A stretch of DNA of 64,000 nt from Oceanobacillus senegalensis (GTDB taxonomy: Bacteria; Bacillota; Bacilli; Bacillales; Amphibacillaceae), in assembly GCF_900176885.1 (NCBI RefSeq), contig NZ_LT839648.1, positions 3,570,039 through 3,634,038 on the forward strand, in the 5' to 3' direction. Below are positions 46,296-55,002 of this stretch, piece after piece. The translations under genes and the position numbers were made by a program. Numbering within the stretch: position 1 is the first letter of the stretch; every line of letters starts with the position of its first letter. The notes beneath the pieces were generated by a model, which saw only the letters and a list, made by a program, of their open reading frames with translations, was not told where the DNA came from and ran no database searches.

Positions 46296-46595
46296 ATGGA
46301 AGAAATATCAGCAAAGGATTTACAAACAAAGCTTGAAAATGGAGAAAAATTAAATATGGTTGATGTACGCGAGGATGAAGAAGTAGCACAAGGGATGATT
46401 CCTGGTGCAAAGCATATACGTCTTGGTGAACTTCCTGAGCGTCTAGAAGAGCTAGAAAAGGACAAGCATTACTATATGGTTTGTCGATCTGGTGGAAGAA
46501 GCGGAAGAGCAACAGAATTCCTCAAGGAAAAAGGCTATGATGTAACCAACATGGCAGGCGGTATGTTAGCATGGGAAGGCGAAGTAGAAGCTTAA
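46296..46595 (+). CDS. Single-domain rhodanese-like protein
   Basis: 99-residue rhodanese domain, a sulfane-sulfur carrier or sulfurtransferase of the cytoplasm. It has the active-site loop VCRSGGRSGRA (Cys near 66), the N-terminal DVREDEE and the C-terminal NMAGGMLAWEG. GGAGGTAATTTATA precedes the ATG. No persulfide dioxygenase or CsoR-like regulator is adjacent. Confidence 0.93.
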   Translation: MEEISAKDLQTKLENGEKLNMVDVREDEEVAQGMIPGAKHIRLGELPERLEELEKDKHYYMVCRSGGRSGRATEFLKEKGYDVTNMAGGMLAWEGEVEA

Positions 46596-46604
46596 AAAGT
46601 AGAG

Positions 46605-46641
46605 AGGGGTGCGCGCACCATTAACATGGCGCACCTTTTTT
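46605..46641 (+). terminator. Terminator of the rhodanese gene
   Basis: GGTGCGC pairs with GCGCACC, followed by six T. Confidence 0.85.
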
Positions 46642-46694
46642 GCTTCACTCACCTGTTTTTTTGTAATTGAAGGATAATACGACGTAACTCGGTA

Positions 46695-47165
46695 AAGTTT
46701 GCCGGTGCACGTTGATTTCCACTGCAAGCAGTCGCTTTCCGTGGGCACGGCTTCGGCCTTCGTATCTGAAGACTACCGCTTCGTAGTCTTCAGATACGTG
46801 CTATTCCCACAAGACAAGAAAGGCTTCGGTAGCGTTACATCTTCGTGAGAAAAAGTGGTCTTCTTTTTCAAGGAGTCGACTGCCCTTCGTTCCAATCCAC
46901 ATTATTATAGCTAAAATAATAATAGAAGATTATGCTCAAAAATAGCGGAGGAAATACACGAAGACTCCTCGAAAATACAAACCGATTTTCTTCGTGCGAT
47001 GCGTTGCTGCCGTAGTATTCCTTGTCCTGTGGGATGAAAAGCCTAGGTGAGACTCTGGAGAGCGTTAGCTCGGAGGAGGCTCAGCAGCGCCACGGAAAGC
47101 GTAGTGTATTTCCGTAGCGGTATTAATGCACCGATTATCTTCGTCTGGTTACTGCGCATTCTAAA
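46695..47165. repeat. Composite non-coding region with family 2 repeat segments and a 16-bp hairpin
   Basis: This 470-base stretch has no gene. Its left part (46710-46760) carries a CACTGCAAGCAGTCGCTTTC string. A perfect hairpin with 16-bp arms (CGTATCTGAAGACTAC) and a 6-base loop lies at 46761-46798. The right part (46945-47130) contains GGAAATACACGAAGACTCCT, TTCCTTGTCCTGTGGGATGA, CTCGGAGGAGGCTCAGCAGC and a GTGTATTTCCGTAGCGGTAT end, shared with the copy at 52760-53110. It looks like two inverted copies of one element. Confidence 0.7.
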
Positions 47166-47207
47166 TAAAATGTGCATGACAAATTACGCTTAAAAACGTA
47201 TATTCTC

Positions 47208-47927
47208 TTATTTCACACGTATCTCCTGATCTAATTCCTGCAGTAGCTCGCCAATCTTTTTATTACGAATAACCTTATCCGCATAAAGGTCCATTTGTGT
47301 TTCCTCTTGGTTAACAATAACAAGCTTTGCCCCATTTTCCTTAGCGATTAGTGGGAATTGGTTCGCGGGTGTTACACTAAGTGATGACCCAAGTACGATG
47401 AATAAATCGGATTTCTCTGTGTCCTGTAAAGCTAACTGAAATGCTTCTTCCGGTAAGCTTTCCCCAAACAACACTACATTCGGTCGCAATATGCCTCCAC
47501 ATTCACAATGATAATCTTTATGTACATATTCCGTACTATCATACTCTCTCCCACATACCTGACAATGCAATTTCTGCAATGTACCATGAAGCTCAGCCAC
47601 TCTTGCACTACCTGCTAACTGATGGAATCCATCTACATTTTGTGTAATGATGGATTGGATGATACCTTTCCTTTCCCAGTCCGCGAGAATATGATGTCCT
47701 TTATGTGGTTTATATTCCTTCACACCAAGAACACGTTGACGGTAAAAGGCGATGAACTCCTCGACATTATTATTGAGAGCATCTGTGCTTGCAATTTTAC
47801 TTGGATTCTTCTTCCTCCAAAGCCCCTGATTAGCAGAGCGAAAGTCAGGTAAACCACTCTCTGTTGACATCCCAGCCCCTGTAAAGATAACAGTATGTTT
47901 TGCCTCCTGTATCCATTGTTTTAGCAC
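47208..47927 (-). CDS. cobB: SIR2-family NAD-dependent protein deacylase
   Basis: 239-residue sirtuin removing acyl groups from lysine with NAD. It has GAGMSTESGLPDFRS near 18-32, TQNVDGFHQLAG with the catalytic His near 106, four zinc cysteines (CQVC near 127 and CECG near 145), and VLGSSLSVTPAN near 184. It is monocistronic and divergent from htpG. Confidence 0.94.
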   Translation of the reverse strand: MLKQWIQEAKHTVIFTGAGMSTESGLPDFRSANQGLWRKKNPSKIASTDALNNNVEEFIAFYRQRVLGVKEYKPHKGHHILADWERKGIIQSIITQNVDGFHQLAGSARVAELHGTLQKLHCQVCGREYDSTEYVHKDYHCECGGILRPNVVLFGESLPEEAFQLALQDTEKSDLFIVLGSSLSVTPANQFPLIAKENGAKLVIVNQEETQMDLYADKVIRNKKIGELLQELDQEIRVK

Positions 47928-47994
47928 TGAAATCCCTCCATTATTAAAGTCTATTACTTCATTATAACCTCTTCTAGTATGATTAGTAATTTAA

Positions 47995-48061
47995 TTGACA
48001 GGTCAAAATGGATGTGGTATTACAATTATAGGAATTATCACTCACTCATATAGAGTGCTAA
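47995..48061 (+). promoter_or_regulatory. htpG promoter with CIRCE (HrcA) operator
   Basis: TTGACA (47995-48000), a 17-base spacer and TATTAC (48018-48023) form the promoter. TTATCACTC, exactly 9 bases, then GAGTGCTAA (48035-48061) match the CIRCE inverted repeat with one mismatch in the left half. The operator covers the start of the transcript, so HrcA should repress it. Confidence 0.85.
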
Positions 48062-48087
48062 TAATATCGGAAGAAGGAGAGATTATC

Positions 48088-49968
48088 TTGGCCAAGAAAG
48101 AGTTTAAAGCAGAATCAAAAAAATTATTGGATATGGTTATTAATTCCATTTATTCGAAGCGTGAAGTATTTCTTCGTGAGCTTATTTCTAATGCAAGTGA
48201 TGCAATCGATAAAATTTACTATCGTGCATTGACGGATGATAATCTAACATTTAACCCAAGTGATTATTATATAAAAATCGAACCAAATAAAGACAAACGG
48301 ACATTAAAGGTCATCGATACCGGGATTGGGATGACAAAGGACGAGCTGGAATCAAATTTAGGAACAATTGCTAGAAGTGGATCCTTTAACTTTAAAAACG
48401 AAAATGAGATTAAGGATGGCTATGATATTATTGGTCAATTTGGTGTTGGCTTCTATGCTGCTTTTATGGTTGCTGATACAGTGACTGTCATCAGTAAATC
48501 TCTTGATGGTGAGGAAGCGTACAAATGGGAGTCCCAAGGTTCGGATGGCTATACGATTGAAAGTGTAGAAAAGGATGATGTTGGTACAGAAATTATCCTT
48601 CAAGTAAAGGACAATACGGAAGAAGAAAACTATGATGAATATCTAGAGGAGTACCGATTAAAACAAATTATTAAAAAGTACTCTGATTTTATTCGCTATC
48701 CAATTAAAATGGATATTACAGAAAGTAAGCTTAAAGAAGGATCCGAGGATGAGTATGAGGACGTTATTGAAGAGCAAACCATTAATTCCATGGTTCCGAT
48801 TTGGAAAAAGAACAAAAGCGAGTTGACAAATGAGGACTATGAGAACTTCTACAATGAAAAACATTATGGTTATGATAAACCATTAAAACACTTGCATATT
48901 AATGTGGATGGAACCGTTCGTTATAATGCGATTCTTTATATCCCAGAAAGTGCTCCATTTAATTACTACACCAAAGAGTATGAGAAAGGATTAGAGCTAT
49001 ATTCTAATGGCGTTTTAATTATGGAAAAATGTGCTGATTTGCTCCCAGACCATTTTAGTTTTGTAAAAGGAATGGTAGATTCCGAAGACCTTTCCTTAAA
49101 TATTTCTAGAGAAATGCTTCAGCATGATCGCCAGCTCAAGGTAATTGCAAAAAATATCAATAAAAAAATTAAGAATCAACTTTTAAGTCTATTAAGGGAT
49201 GACCGCGAAAAATATGAGAAGTTTTATAATTCCTTTGGTCAGCAAATAAAATTTGGTGTTTATAATGACTTTGGTGCGAATAAGGAATTACTTCAGGATC
49301 TTCTTTTATTCTACTCCTCCAAAGAGAAGAAACTAGTAACATTAGAGGAATATGTGTCTAGAATGCCTGAAGATCAAAAATATATTTATTATGCTACTGG
49401 AGAGTCTAATGAGCGAATTGAAAAGCTTCCACAAACGGAAATCGTTGCTGAAAAAGGCTATGAAATCCTATACTTAACAGATCAAATTGATGAGTTTGCC
49501 ATTAAAATGCTCATGAAGTATCAAGATAAAGAATTTAGATCCGTATCAAGTGAAGACCTAGGCATTGAGGATGAAAACAATGAAGAAGCGAAAGAGCAAG
49601 CAGAAGAGAACAAAGACCTCTTTGCAGCAATGAAGGATATTTTATCTGGCAAGGTAGTTGATGTACGAGTTTCCAAACGGCTGAAGTCCCACCCTGTTTG
49701 TTTAACAGCTGAAGGGGAAATATCCATTGAGATGGAAAAGGTTATTAATGCCATGCCAGATAATCAGCATATCGAGGCCAATAAGGTACTAGAAATTAAC
49801 GTGGATCATGATGTTTTTAAATCTTTAAAAGCAGCCTATGATAATGACAAAGAAAAGCTAGGTCTCTATACGAATTTACTTTATAATCAAGCATTGCTTA
49901 TTGAAGGATTACCTGTTAATGATCCAGTGGAATTTACAAATGACATTTGCAAAGTGATGACAAATTAA
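48088..49968 (+). CDS. htpG: HtpG (Hsp90) chaperone
   Basis: Cytosolic Hsp90-family ATP-dependent chaperone of 626 residues, the B. subtilis length. An N-terminal GHKL ATPase domain is at about 1-215 ([24 protein letters not shown] and [11 protein letters not shown]), then middle and C-terminal dimerisation domains. I place the start at TTG 48088 (AAGGAGAG eight bases upstream); the frame is open to 47995 but that region is promoter and operator. A terminator follows. Confidence 0.96.
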   Translation: MAKKEFKAESKKLLDMVINSIYSKREVFLRELISNASDAIDKIYYRALTDDNLTFNPSDYYIKIEPNKDKRTLKVIDTGIGMTKDELESNLGTIARSGSFNFKNENEIKDGYDIIGQFGVGFYAAFMVADTVTVISKSLDGEEAYKWESQGSDGYTIESVEKDDVGTEIILQVKDNTEEENYDEYLEEYRLKQIIKKYSDFIRYPIKMDITESKLKEGSEDEYEDVIEEQTINSMVPIWKKNKSELTNEDYENFYNEKHYGYDKPLKHLHINVDGTVRYNAILYIPESAPFNYYTKEYEKGLELYSNGVLIMEKCADLLPDHFSFVKGMVDSEDLSLNISREMLQHDRQLKVIAKNINKKIKNQLLSLLRDDREKYEKFYNSFGQQIKFGVYNDFGANKELLQDLLLFYSSKEKKLVTLEEYVSRMPEDQKYIYYATGESNERIEKLPQTEIVAEKGYEILYLTDQIDEFAIKMLMKYQDKEFRSVSSEDLGIEDENNEEAKEQAEENKDLFAAMKDILSGKVVDVRVSKRLKSHPVCLTAEGEISIEMEKVINAMPDNQHIEANKVLEINVDHDVFKSLKAAYDNDKEKLGLYTNLLYNQALLIEGLPVNDPVEFTNDICKVMTN

Positions 49969-49978
49969 GTTTTTAAAG

Positions 49979-50008
49979 GACCTCTATCAGAATTTGGTAG
50001 AGGTTTTT
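49979..50008 (+). terminator. Terminator of htpG
   Basis: ACCTCTATC pairs with GGTAGAGGT, then T residues. Confidence 0.8.
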
Positions 50009-50020
50009 GCTTTGGGATTT

Positions 50021-50062
50021 TATAAAATGAATCTTCAATCAATCAGTGGGGCGCCTTTTATC
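50021..50062 (-). repeat. Degenerate family 1 repeat
   Basis: On the minus strand, GGCGCCCCACTGATTGATTG then AAGATTCATTTTAT: the right half of the family 1 element. Confidence 0.5.
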
Positions 50063-50154
50063 TCCTACTGAAACAAAGGAAATAACCTTATTTTGTAAAA
50101 TCAATTCCATTTATTTGCCACATTTCCATGTTAGATTATAATTATCAGGTAAAA

Positions 50155-50237
50155 GTGACACATTGTCACTAGAAATGATTGACATGTGACACGATGTCAT
50201 AATAAAATAGTATTGTAGATATATGACACTGTGTCAC
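50155..50237 (+). promoter_or_regulatory. Promoter with three TetR-type operators
   Basis: Three 15-bp palindromes of the form GTGACA-N3-TGTCAC lie at 50155-50169 (perfect), 50186-50200 and 50223-50237 (one imperfect position each). TTGACA (50179-50184) and TAAAAT (50203-50208) bracket the second, and the third lies just past the expected start point. This layout indicates strong autorepression of the TetR gene. Confidence 0.82.
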
Positions 50238-50261
50238 AAACGGGAATTGGAGGAAGAAAAA

Positions 50262-50876
50262 TTGCCGAAGCAAACATTTTTTAATTTACCTGAACAAAAG
50301 AGGCAAAATCTCATGAAAGCAGCAGAAGAGGAATTTGCTAGAGTACCATTATACGAAGCCTCCATTTCGAATATTATAAAAGTCGCGGGGATACCTAGAG
50401 GTAGTTTTTATCAGTACTTTGAAGGTAAAGAAGATGTTTACTTTTATTTGTTAGCGGAAGAAACAAAAACAAGAAAGACTGAATTTATTCAGAAGCTTAA
50501 GAAGTATGATGGGGATATTATTGAGGCCATTACAGAATTGTATTATGATTTTCTGGTCTATTTACCAGACGATCAAGAGAAGAATTTCTTGAAAAATGCT
50601 TTACTAAATGTCACCCATAAAATAGAAAATGTTTTTACGTCCATGTTTGATGGAACGCACTCCACTGGCTATATGGATGACATTATAAATTTAATTGATA
50701 AAAAGCGGTTAAATATTGAATCAGATCATGAGATTTTTCATATTATGCAGATTATCATAGCGGTAGCTTTCCGTAACTTCGTTGAAAAGTTTTCACGGGA
50801 GTTATCCGACCAGGAAGCCATTGAAAATTTTAAAATTGAGATGAATTTACTAAAAAATGGACTTTATAGGAAATAA
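50262..50876 (+). CDS. TetR/AcrR family regulator
   Basis: 204-residue one-component repressor with a helix-turn-helix near 25-47 (ASISNIIKVAGIPRGSFYQY) and an all-helical ligand domain. It starts at TTG 50262 (GGAGGAAG upstream); the open frame reaches back into the third operator. No efflux pump or enzyme gene is adjacent, so its other targets lie elsewhere or are lost. Confidence 0.92.
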   Translation: MPKQTFFNLPEQKRQNLMKAAEEEFARVPLYEASISNIIKVAGIPRGSFYQYFEGKEDVYFYLLAEETKTRKTEFIQKLKKYDGDIIEAITELYYDFLVYLPDDQEKNFLKNALLNVTHKIENVFTSMFDGTHSTGYMDDIINLIDKKRLNIESDHEIFHIMQIIIAVAFRNFVEKFSRELSDQEAIENFKIEMNLLKNGLYRK

Positions 50877-50949
50877 TTGAATCTAAAAGCTATCTTTATT
50901 CGTAACATTATTTAAATACTAAATTTAACTAAAGAATGGGGAATGATAA

Positions 50950-51360
50950 ATGACAGTTACAATTTATGGCGCAGCATGTTCATCGACCAGGAAAGCAAGA
51001 AAATGGTTTAATAATCAGGAAATTCCATTTGTGGAAAGAAATATATTAAAGGACCCTTTAACGGTTGACGAGCTTCAAGAAATCCTTCGTATGACAGTAG
51101 ATGGGACAGATGAAATTATTTCCACTCGATCAAAGATTTATAAAGACTTAAATCTCGATATGGATGCAATACCACTACAGGAGTTATTAGAACTCATCCA
51201 TAAGCACCCTCGTTTACTCCGTAGTCCAATAATCATTGATGAAAAAAGACTTCAGGTGGGCTATCACGAGGATGATATCCGACAATTTTTACCTAGGAAA
51301 ACTCGTCAGTATCAGTGGTTAAAATGGAGAATGAATAATCTTCAATTTGCTGAAGGATAA
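50950..51360 (+). CDS. Spx/MgsR-type RNA polymerase-binding regulator, one-cysteine variant
   Basis: 136-residue ArsC-fold protein of the Spx family, which binds the RNA polymerase alpha C-terminal domain and redirects transcription in thiol stress. The family core is intact (ILRMTVDGTDEIISTRSKI near 45-63, SPIIIDEKRLQVGYHEDDIR near 92-111), but the redox motif reads C-S-S-T instead of C-x-x-C. The N-terminal Cys is kept and the second is Thr. The usual Gly at the alpha-binding site is not obvious. It should therefore not form the internal disulfide. Confidence 0.92.
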   Translation: MTVTIYGAACSSTRKARKWFNNQEIPFVERNILKDPLTVDELQEILRMTVDGTDEIISTRSKIYKDLNLDMDAIPLQELLELIHKHPRLLRSPIIIDEKRLQVGYHEDDIRQFLPRKTRQYQWLKWRMNNLQFAEG

Positions 51361-51414
51361 TGGTACAAAAGGTGCGTCACGTTTAATTTGTTAAAACGCT
51401 TTGGAGGGAATGAC

Positions 51415-51717
51415 ATGCATTTAGTCGCTGAACAGCCTTATGTGAAGATTGAGAGGCAAGTTAGCAGCATAGACCAAAAAAATATTGAACATCAGCGCAC
51501 CATTTACCTATATACCAATAAGATTGTAACCAAGCATCGTGAATTTGCTATAAGGGATGTAATGGATATCTCTTATCGGCTGATTGGCGATAAAGGTGGC
51601 CTCCTCTATATACATACCCTTCGCGGGGTATATTCCTACATTGTAAAATCATCACCAATAGAATTCGTTCAAAAGTATAAAAGTCACTTTAAAAACAAAC
51701 CTCAGCATGAAAAGTGA
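51415..51717 (+). CDS. Uncharacterised 100-residue protein
   Basis: I do not recognise the family by name. It is a soluble, beta-rich small protein: IERQVSSIDQKNIEHQRTIY, then ITNKIVTKHREFAIRDVMDI-like strands and GGLLYIHTLRGVYSYIVK, ending in a helix. This resembles a PH-like fold. The ATG at 51415 has TGGAGGGAATGAC upstream; a TTG at 51388 is possible. It follows the Spx-like gene by 54 bases and may be co-transcribed. Confidence 0.75.
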   Translation: MHLVAEQPYVKIERQVSSIDQKNIEHQRTIYLYTNKIVTKHREFAIRDVMDISYRLIGDKGGLLYIHTLRGVYSYIVKSSPIEFVQKYKSHFKNKPQHEK

Positions 51718-51758
51718 AGAGGATGGAGAGGTAACCTGTACTCTCCATCCTCTTCATC
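51716..51758 (+). terminator. Terminator after the Spx-like unit
   Basis: Perfect 15-bp stem GAAGAGGATGGAGAG with a 10-base loop, weak T tract. The following 51759-52042 holds no gene I can support. Confidence 0.75.
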
Positions 51759-52042
51759 ATTTCAAATGTACTTTTTGAATGTTAATAAAACCATAAATAC
51801 ATACTTACCAACGTTTCTCTCTATTTATTACGCTCCCCCTCTAATGGAAGTTCATTACCACTTTAGGAAAAAGACCGCAAGCATTTGCGCATCTTATTTC
51901 AACGGTGACATTCAAATAGTTTCAGATATGAGGGATATCTGTAGCAAATGGGAGAGAGGTATTTTATGTCATTGTACCGCTTATCCGCTAAACACATAGA
52001 ATAGTATAGTAACCGTACTACCATGTGATAAGGGGTGATGAT

Positions 52043-52753
52043 ATGAGCTTGTATATTAATCCTCACCATCATCAAGAGATTTATAAAAGTAATAATATGA
52101 TACAGGAACCGAATCAAGGCTTTTTTATAAAAAATCATACGGAAGAAATGGTGAAGGAGCAAAAGCAAGTAAATGATTCATTAAGTAAATCTCTTAATGA
52201 ATTAAAGGAAATATATAAGCAGCAGGAAAAAAGATGGTCTCAATATGATAATGAGAACGTAAGGCAAAAGGCGGTTGAAAATAAGGTGTTGGATCAATTG
52301 CAGAAAATCGATTCTAGCTATGAGAATCTTGATTATACTGTTCAAAGTCAACAAATTAATCAAAATGAGCTTATGGATGAGTTAAAAAACGTATCGATTA
52401 TTCAAGAAAACATACAAAAGCAATTGAAGGAATATAGTAAACTAAGCGAGGAATGGAATAAGCAGTTAACGGATCATATGGAATTTCAATCGGAACTATC
52501 AGAACAAATAAAAGACCAAGATAAAAATCAGCAGGAGATTGTAAAGAGACTTAACAATCAAGAGGCCTTAACTCAAAAAATAACAAGACAGCTCGAGCAT
52601 CTACGTACGATTCTATTTGAACGAACGAGTCATTTATCCGACAAAATGGAGGATATATCCTCTTTTGTTTTACAGTCCTTAAAGAAGGAGTATCTGGACT
52701 CTGGTTTTTATATTCAGCAAAAACAGAAGGAAAAGGAAGTAAGCCATAAATGA
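52043..52753 (+). CDS. Coiled-coil protein of unknown function
   Basis: 236 residues, almost entirely predicted coiled coil from about 30 to 215, with Gln/Glu/Lys/Asn-rich heptads (for example QEIVKRLNNQEALTQKITRQ). There is no signal peptide or membrane segment. The N terminus is distinctive (MSLYINPHHHQEIYKSNN). GGGGTGATGAT precedes the ATG at 52043. No partner gene is adjacent. A structural or scaffold role is possible but cannot be assigned. Confidence 0.78.
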   Translation: MSLYINPHHHQEIYKSNNMIQEPNQGFFIKNHTEEMVKEQKQVNDSLSKSLNELKEIYKQQEKRWSQYDNENVRQKAVENKVLDQLQKIDSSYENLDYTVQSQQINQNELMDELKNVSIIQENIQKQLKEYSKLSEEWNKQLTDHMEFQSELSEQIKDQDKNQQEIVKRLNNQEALTQKITRQLEHLRTILFERTSHLSDKMEDISSFVLQSLKKEYLDSGFYIQQKQKEKEVSHK

Positions 52754-52759
52754 TAATAA

Positions 52760-53110
52760 GAGGCTGGAACAAAACTAAAGTATTTAACTCAAAAGAAGAA
52801 CAACGCACAATTTAGCGGGGGAAATATACGTAGACTCCTTGAAAATAAAAACCAATTTTCTGCATGCGATGTTTCGCTGCCGAAGCGTTCCTTGTCCTGC
52901 GGGATGAGAGGCCTAGGTAAGACACCGTAGTGCGATAAGGAGCAAAGGCTAAGAACGGCCACGTCCTGTGGCAACGCCTTCATGACCAACATCGTGTTGG
53001 CCTGAAGGGGGATCATCAGCCACCCTAAGGTGCGCGAAGTATATTTCCGGAGCGGTTTTTATCCACCAATCGCGTTCGACTTAGGGAAAATACTTTTGTC
53101 CCAGTCTCAG
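52760..53110. repeat. Dispersed repeat, family 2 (long form)
   Basis: 351 bases bounded by GAGGCTGGAACAAAACTAAA and its rough inverse TACTTTTGTCCCAGTCTC. The interior includes GGGGAAATATACGTAGACTC, TTCCTTGTCCTGCGGGATGA and GCGCGAAGTATATTTCCGGA. The ends alone match the short copy at 42811-42951. Non-coding. Confidence 0.85.
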
Positions 53111-53195
53111 TAATGTGCTTGCTTTAAATAAGTTTTTCTCGTTTGTACATTAGAACGAAACGTGGAATAATTAATGGTAACTTATGTTAATTTGG

Positions 53196-53308
53196 CTTTA
53201 TCGCAGCATAAAAGGCAGTAATACGCACATTACAAAAATGAAGGAAAGACGAATCATTTTAAGTGGGGGATGAAGGAATCCCTCACTTATTGAAAATTCA
53301 CTTTATGA
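53196..53308 (+). repeat. Dispersed intergenic repeat, family 1 (long form)
   Basis: CTTTATCGCAGCATAAAAGG at the left and CACTTATTGAAAATTCACTT at the right, with the same internal arrangement (a ...ATGAA.GAATCCCT... segment) as the copy at 39685. It lies just upstream of the alr ribosome binding site. Confidence 0.7.
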
Positions 53309-53340
53309 CCCCTATATAGATTAGGAGGGAGAATTTTTTC

Positions 53341-54522
53341 ATGATGTTAAATGGAAGCTATCGTGATTCATGGGTGGAAATATCCCTAGATGCTGTTCAG
53401 GAAAATGTGAAGGCCTTTAAACGACATGTTCATCCGAATAGTAAGTTTATGGCGGTAATAAAGGCAGACGGATATGGACATGGGGCAAAGGAAATAGCTG
53501 ATGCGGCAATAGAAGCTGGTGCGGATTATTTAGGTGTTGCCTTACTAGATGAGGCGATACAACTCCGGCATGCCGATATAGATGCTCCTATATTGGTGCT
53601 CGGTTATACTGGTATAAGTACTTCTAGTGCATTAGAGACAGCCATAAACGAGAACATCACACTCACTGTTTTTACGGAATCTATAGCTGAACAAGTGGTT
53701 CATAAGGCTGAAAAGCTAAAAAAGATGGCACGTGTACATATTAAGGTCGATAGTGGTATGCATCGAGTGGGATTGAAGGATAAGGAAAAAGTCCTCGCGT
53801 TAGTAGGGCGATTAAAGTCACCTTATGTTCACATAGAAGGAATCTTTACTCACTTTGCTGATGCAGATAATACGGATTCCACATACACTGAAAAACAATA
53901 TCATCATTTTAAAGATGTCATTGATTACTTGGAGAAAAATAGCATTAATATTCCCATTAAACACTGTTGTAATAGCGCGGGGACTATTGCGTATCCCAAT
54001 ATGCATATGGACATGGTACGTGTAGGTATAAGCTTGTATGGATTGTATCCTAGTGAACATTTAAGAGAAACGATTCCTTTAACTCAAGCCATGAGCTTTA
54101 AGACGAAGCCAGTCATGATTAAAACCGTTGAATGTGGAGAACCTATTAGCTATGGTTGTACATTTGCGCCGGAAAGGAACTCCATCATTGCTACTATTCC
54201 GGTTGGTTATGCGGATGGATTTACCCGTGCATTATCCAACAAGGGGAATGTTACGGTAAAAGGAGAAAGAGCCCCAATTGTAGGAAGAATATGTATGGAT
54301 CAATCTATGATTGACGTTTCTCATATAAAGGATGTAGATGAAGATGATGTCTTTACGATTTTCGGGGAACCTAGTGAAGGCTTTATTGGTTTAGCGGAAG
54401 TGGCAGATCAACTACAAACCATTCATTATGAAATTGTTTGTTTAATTGGAAAAAGAGTACCACGAATATATATTAAAAATGGGGAAACGATGAAGGTAAA
54501 AGGACTATTAGAATCATACTAA
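53341..54522 (+). CDS. alr: Alanine racemase
   Basis: PLP enzyme making D-alanine for peptidoglycan. It has 393 residues: the PLP Lys in MAVIKADGYGHGAKE near 41, an N-terminal barrel, the second catalytic Tyr region in ISYGCTFAPERN near 267-278, and CMDQSMIDVSH near 319. AGGAGGGAG precedes two adjacent ATGs; the first is used. It is not followed by the MazEF-type antitoxin genes found after B. subtilis alr, so this may be a second racemase gene. Confidence 0.94.
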   Translation: MMLNGSYRDSWVEISLDAVQENVKAFKRHVHPNSKFMAVIKADGYGHGAKEIADAAIEAGADYLGVALLDEAIQLRHADIDAPILVLGYTGISTSSALETAINENITLTVFTESIAEQVVHKAEKLKKMARVHIKVDSGMHRVGLKDKEKVLALVGRLKSPYVHIEGIFTHFADADNTDSTYTEKQYHHFKDVIDYLEKNSINIPIKHCCNSAGTIAYPNMHMDMVRVGISLYGLYPSEHLRETIPLTQAMSFKTKPVMIKTVECGEPISYGCTFAPERNSIIATIPVGYADGFTRALSNKGNVTVKGERAPIVGRICMDQSMIDVSHIKDVDEDDVFTIFGEPSEGFIGLAEVADQLQTIHYEIVCLIGKRVPRIYIKNGETMKVKGLLESY

Positions 54523-54542
54523 CGGTAGCTAAGAAGAATTTG

Positions 54543-54639
54543 TAGAGGTTGGGACTGAACAATATATCCGAAGCAATTTTTATGCACCCATCATCTTCCT
54601 AGTTTTGCTTTGGAAAAATACTCTTGTCCCAGCCTCTAC
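54543..54639. repeat. Dispersed repeat, family 2 (short form)
   Basis: TAGAGGTTGGGACTGAACAA at the left and CTTGTCCCAGCCTCTA at the right, with an ATTTTTATGCACCC-like interior shared with the other copies. It probably doubles as a terminator after alr. Confidence 0.75.
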
Positions 54640-54670
54640 TTACTGTATCCTAAATTGAATGCAAGCTTTT

Positions 54671-54865
54671 CTAATGATTCGTTATATTCACTTCATTTAA
54701 GCCATTTAAATCAACTTTCTGTTCATGATCCATATCATCAAGTGGAAAAACAGTAGCTGTTCCTTGTTGTTCATGAACTTCTTGAATATATACGGGAATT
54801 CCGAAATAGTTTACATTAATCATTGCAATGGAATCGATAATATCTTGTGCTCGTTTACTATCCAT
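54671..54865 (-). CDS. sspH: H-type small acid-soluble spore protein
   Basis: 64-residue minor spore protein of the SspH type, expected in the forespore. It starts SKRAQDIIDSIAMINVNYFG, followed by the IPVYIQEVHEQQGTATVFPL core, as in the SspH family. The ATG at 54865 follows AAGGAGGTAACC. It is the first of three H-type paralogues in the window. Confidence 0.9.
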   Translation of the reverse strand: MDSKRAQDIIDSIAMINVNYFGIPVYIQEVHEQQGTATVFPLDDMDHEQKVDLNGLNEVNITNH

Positions 54866-54958
54866 GGTTACCTCCTTTACAATGGCAGTTTTATTTTTAG
54901 TAATCCCATGGTTTAATATACAAAGGTGAACGGTCCATTTTTTTCTATACAAAACAAA

Positions 54959-54991
54959 AGCTTCTAGGAACCCTTTGTTTTCCTAGAAGCT
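54959..54991 (-). terminator. Terminator of the charged 100-residue protein gene
   Basis: Perfect 12-bp stem AGCTTCTAGGAA, followed on the minus strand by TTTGTTTTG. Confidence 0.85.
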
Positions 54992-55002
54992 CATTCATAC
55001 GC

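Noticed and set aside
46680-47170. CRISPR array or insertion sequence in the repeat-rich gap
   Set aside because: Repeats are not evenly spaced, there are no unique spacers, and no transposase frame exists in any reading frame.
47995-48087. N-terminal extension of HtpG from an upstream TTG
   Set aside because: That TTG is the -35 element, and the region holds the promoter and CIRCE operator; the start at 48088 gives the normal length.
51766-51999. 77-codon plus-strand open frame after the Spx-like unit
   Set aside because: It lacks a ribosome binding site and any recognisable protein pattern and follows a terminator directly.
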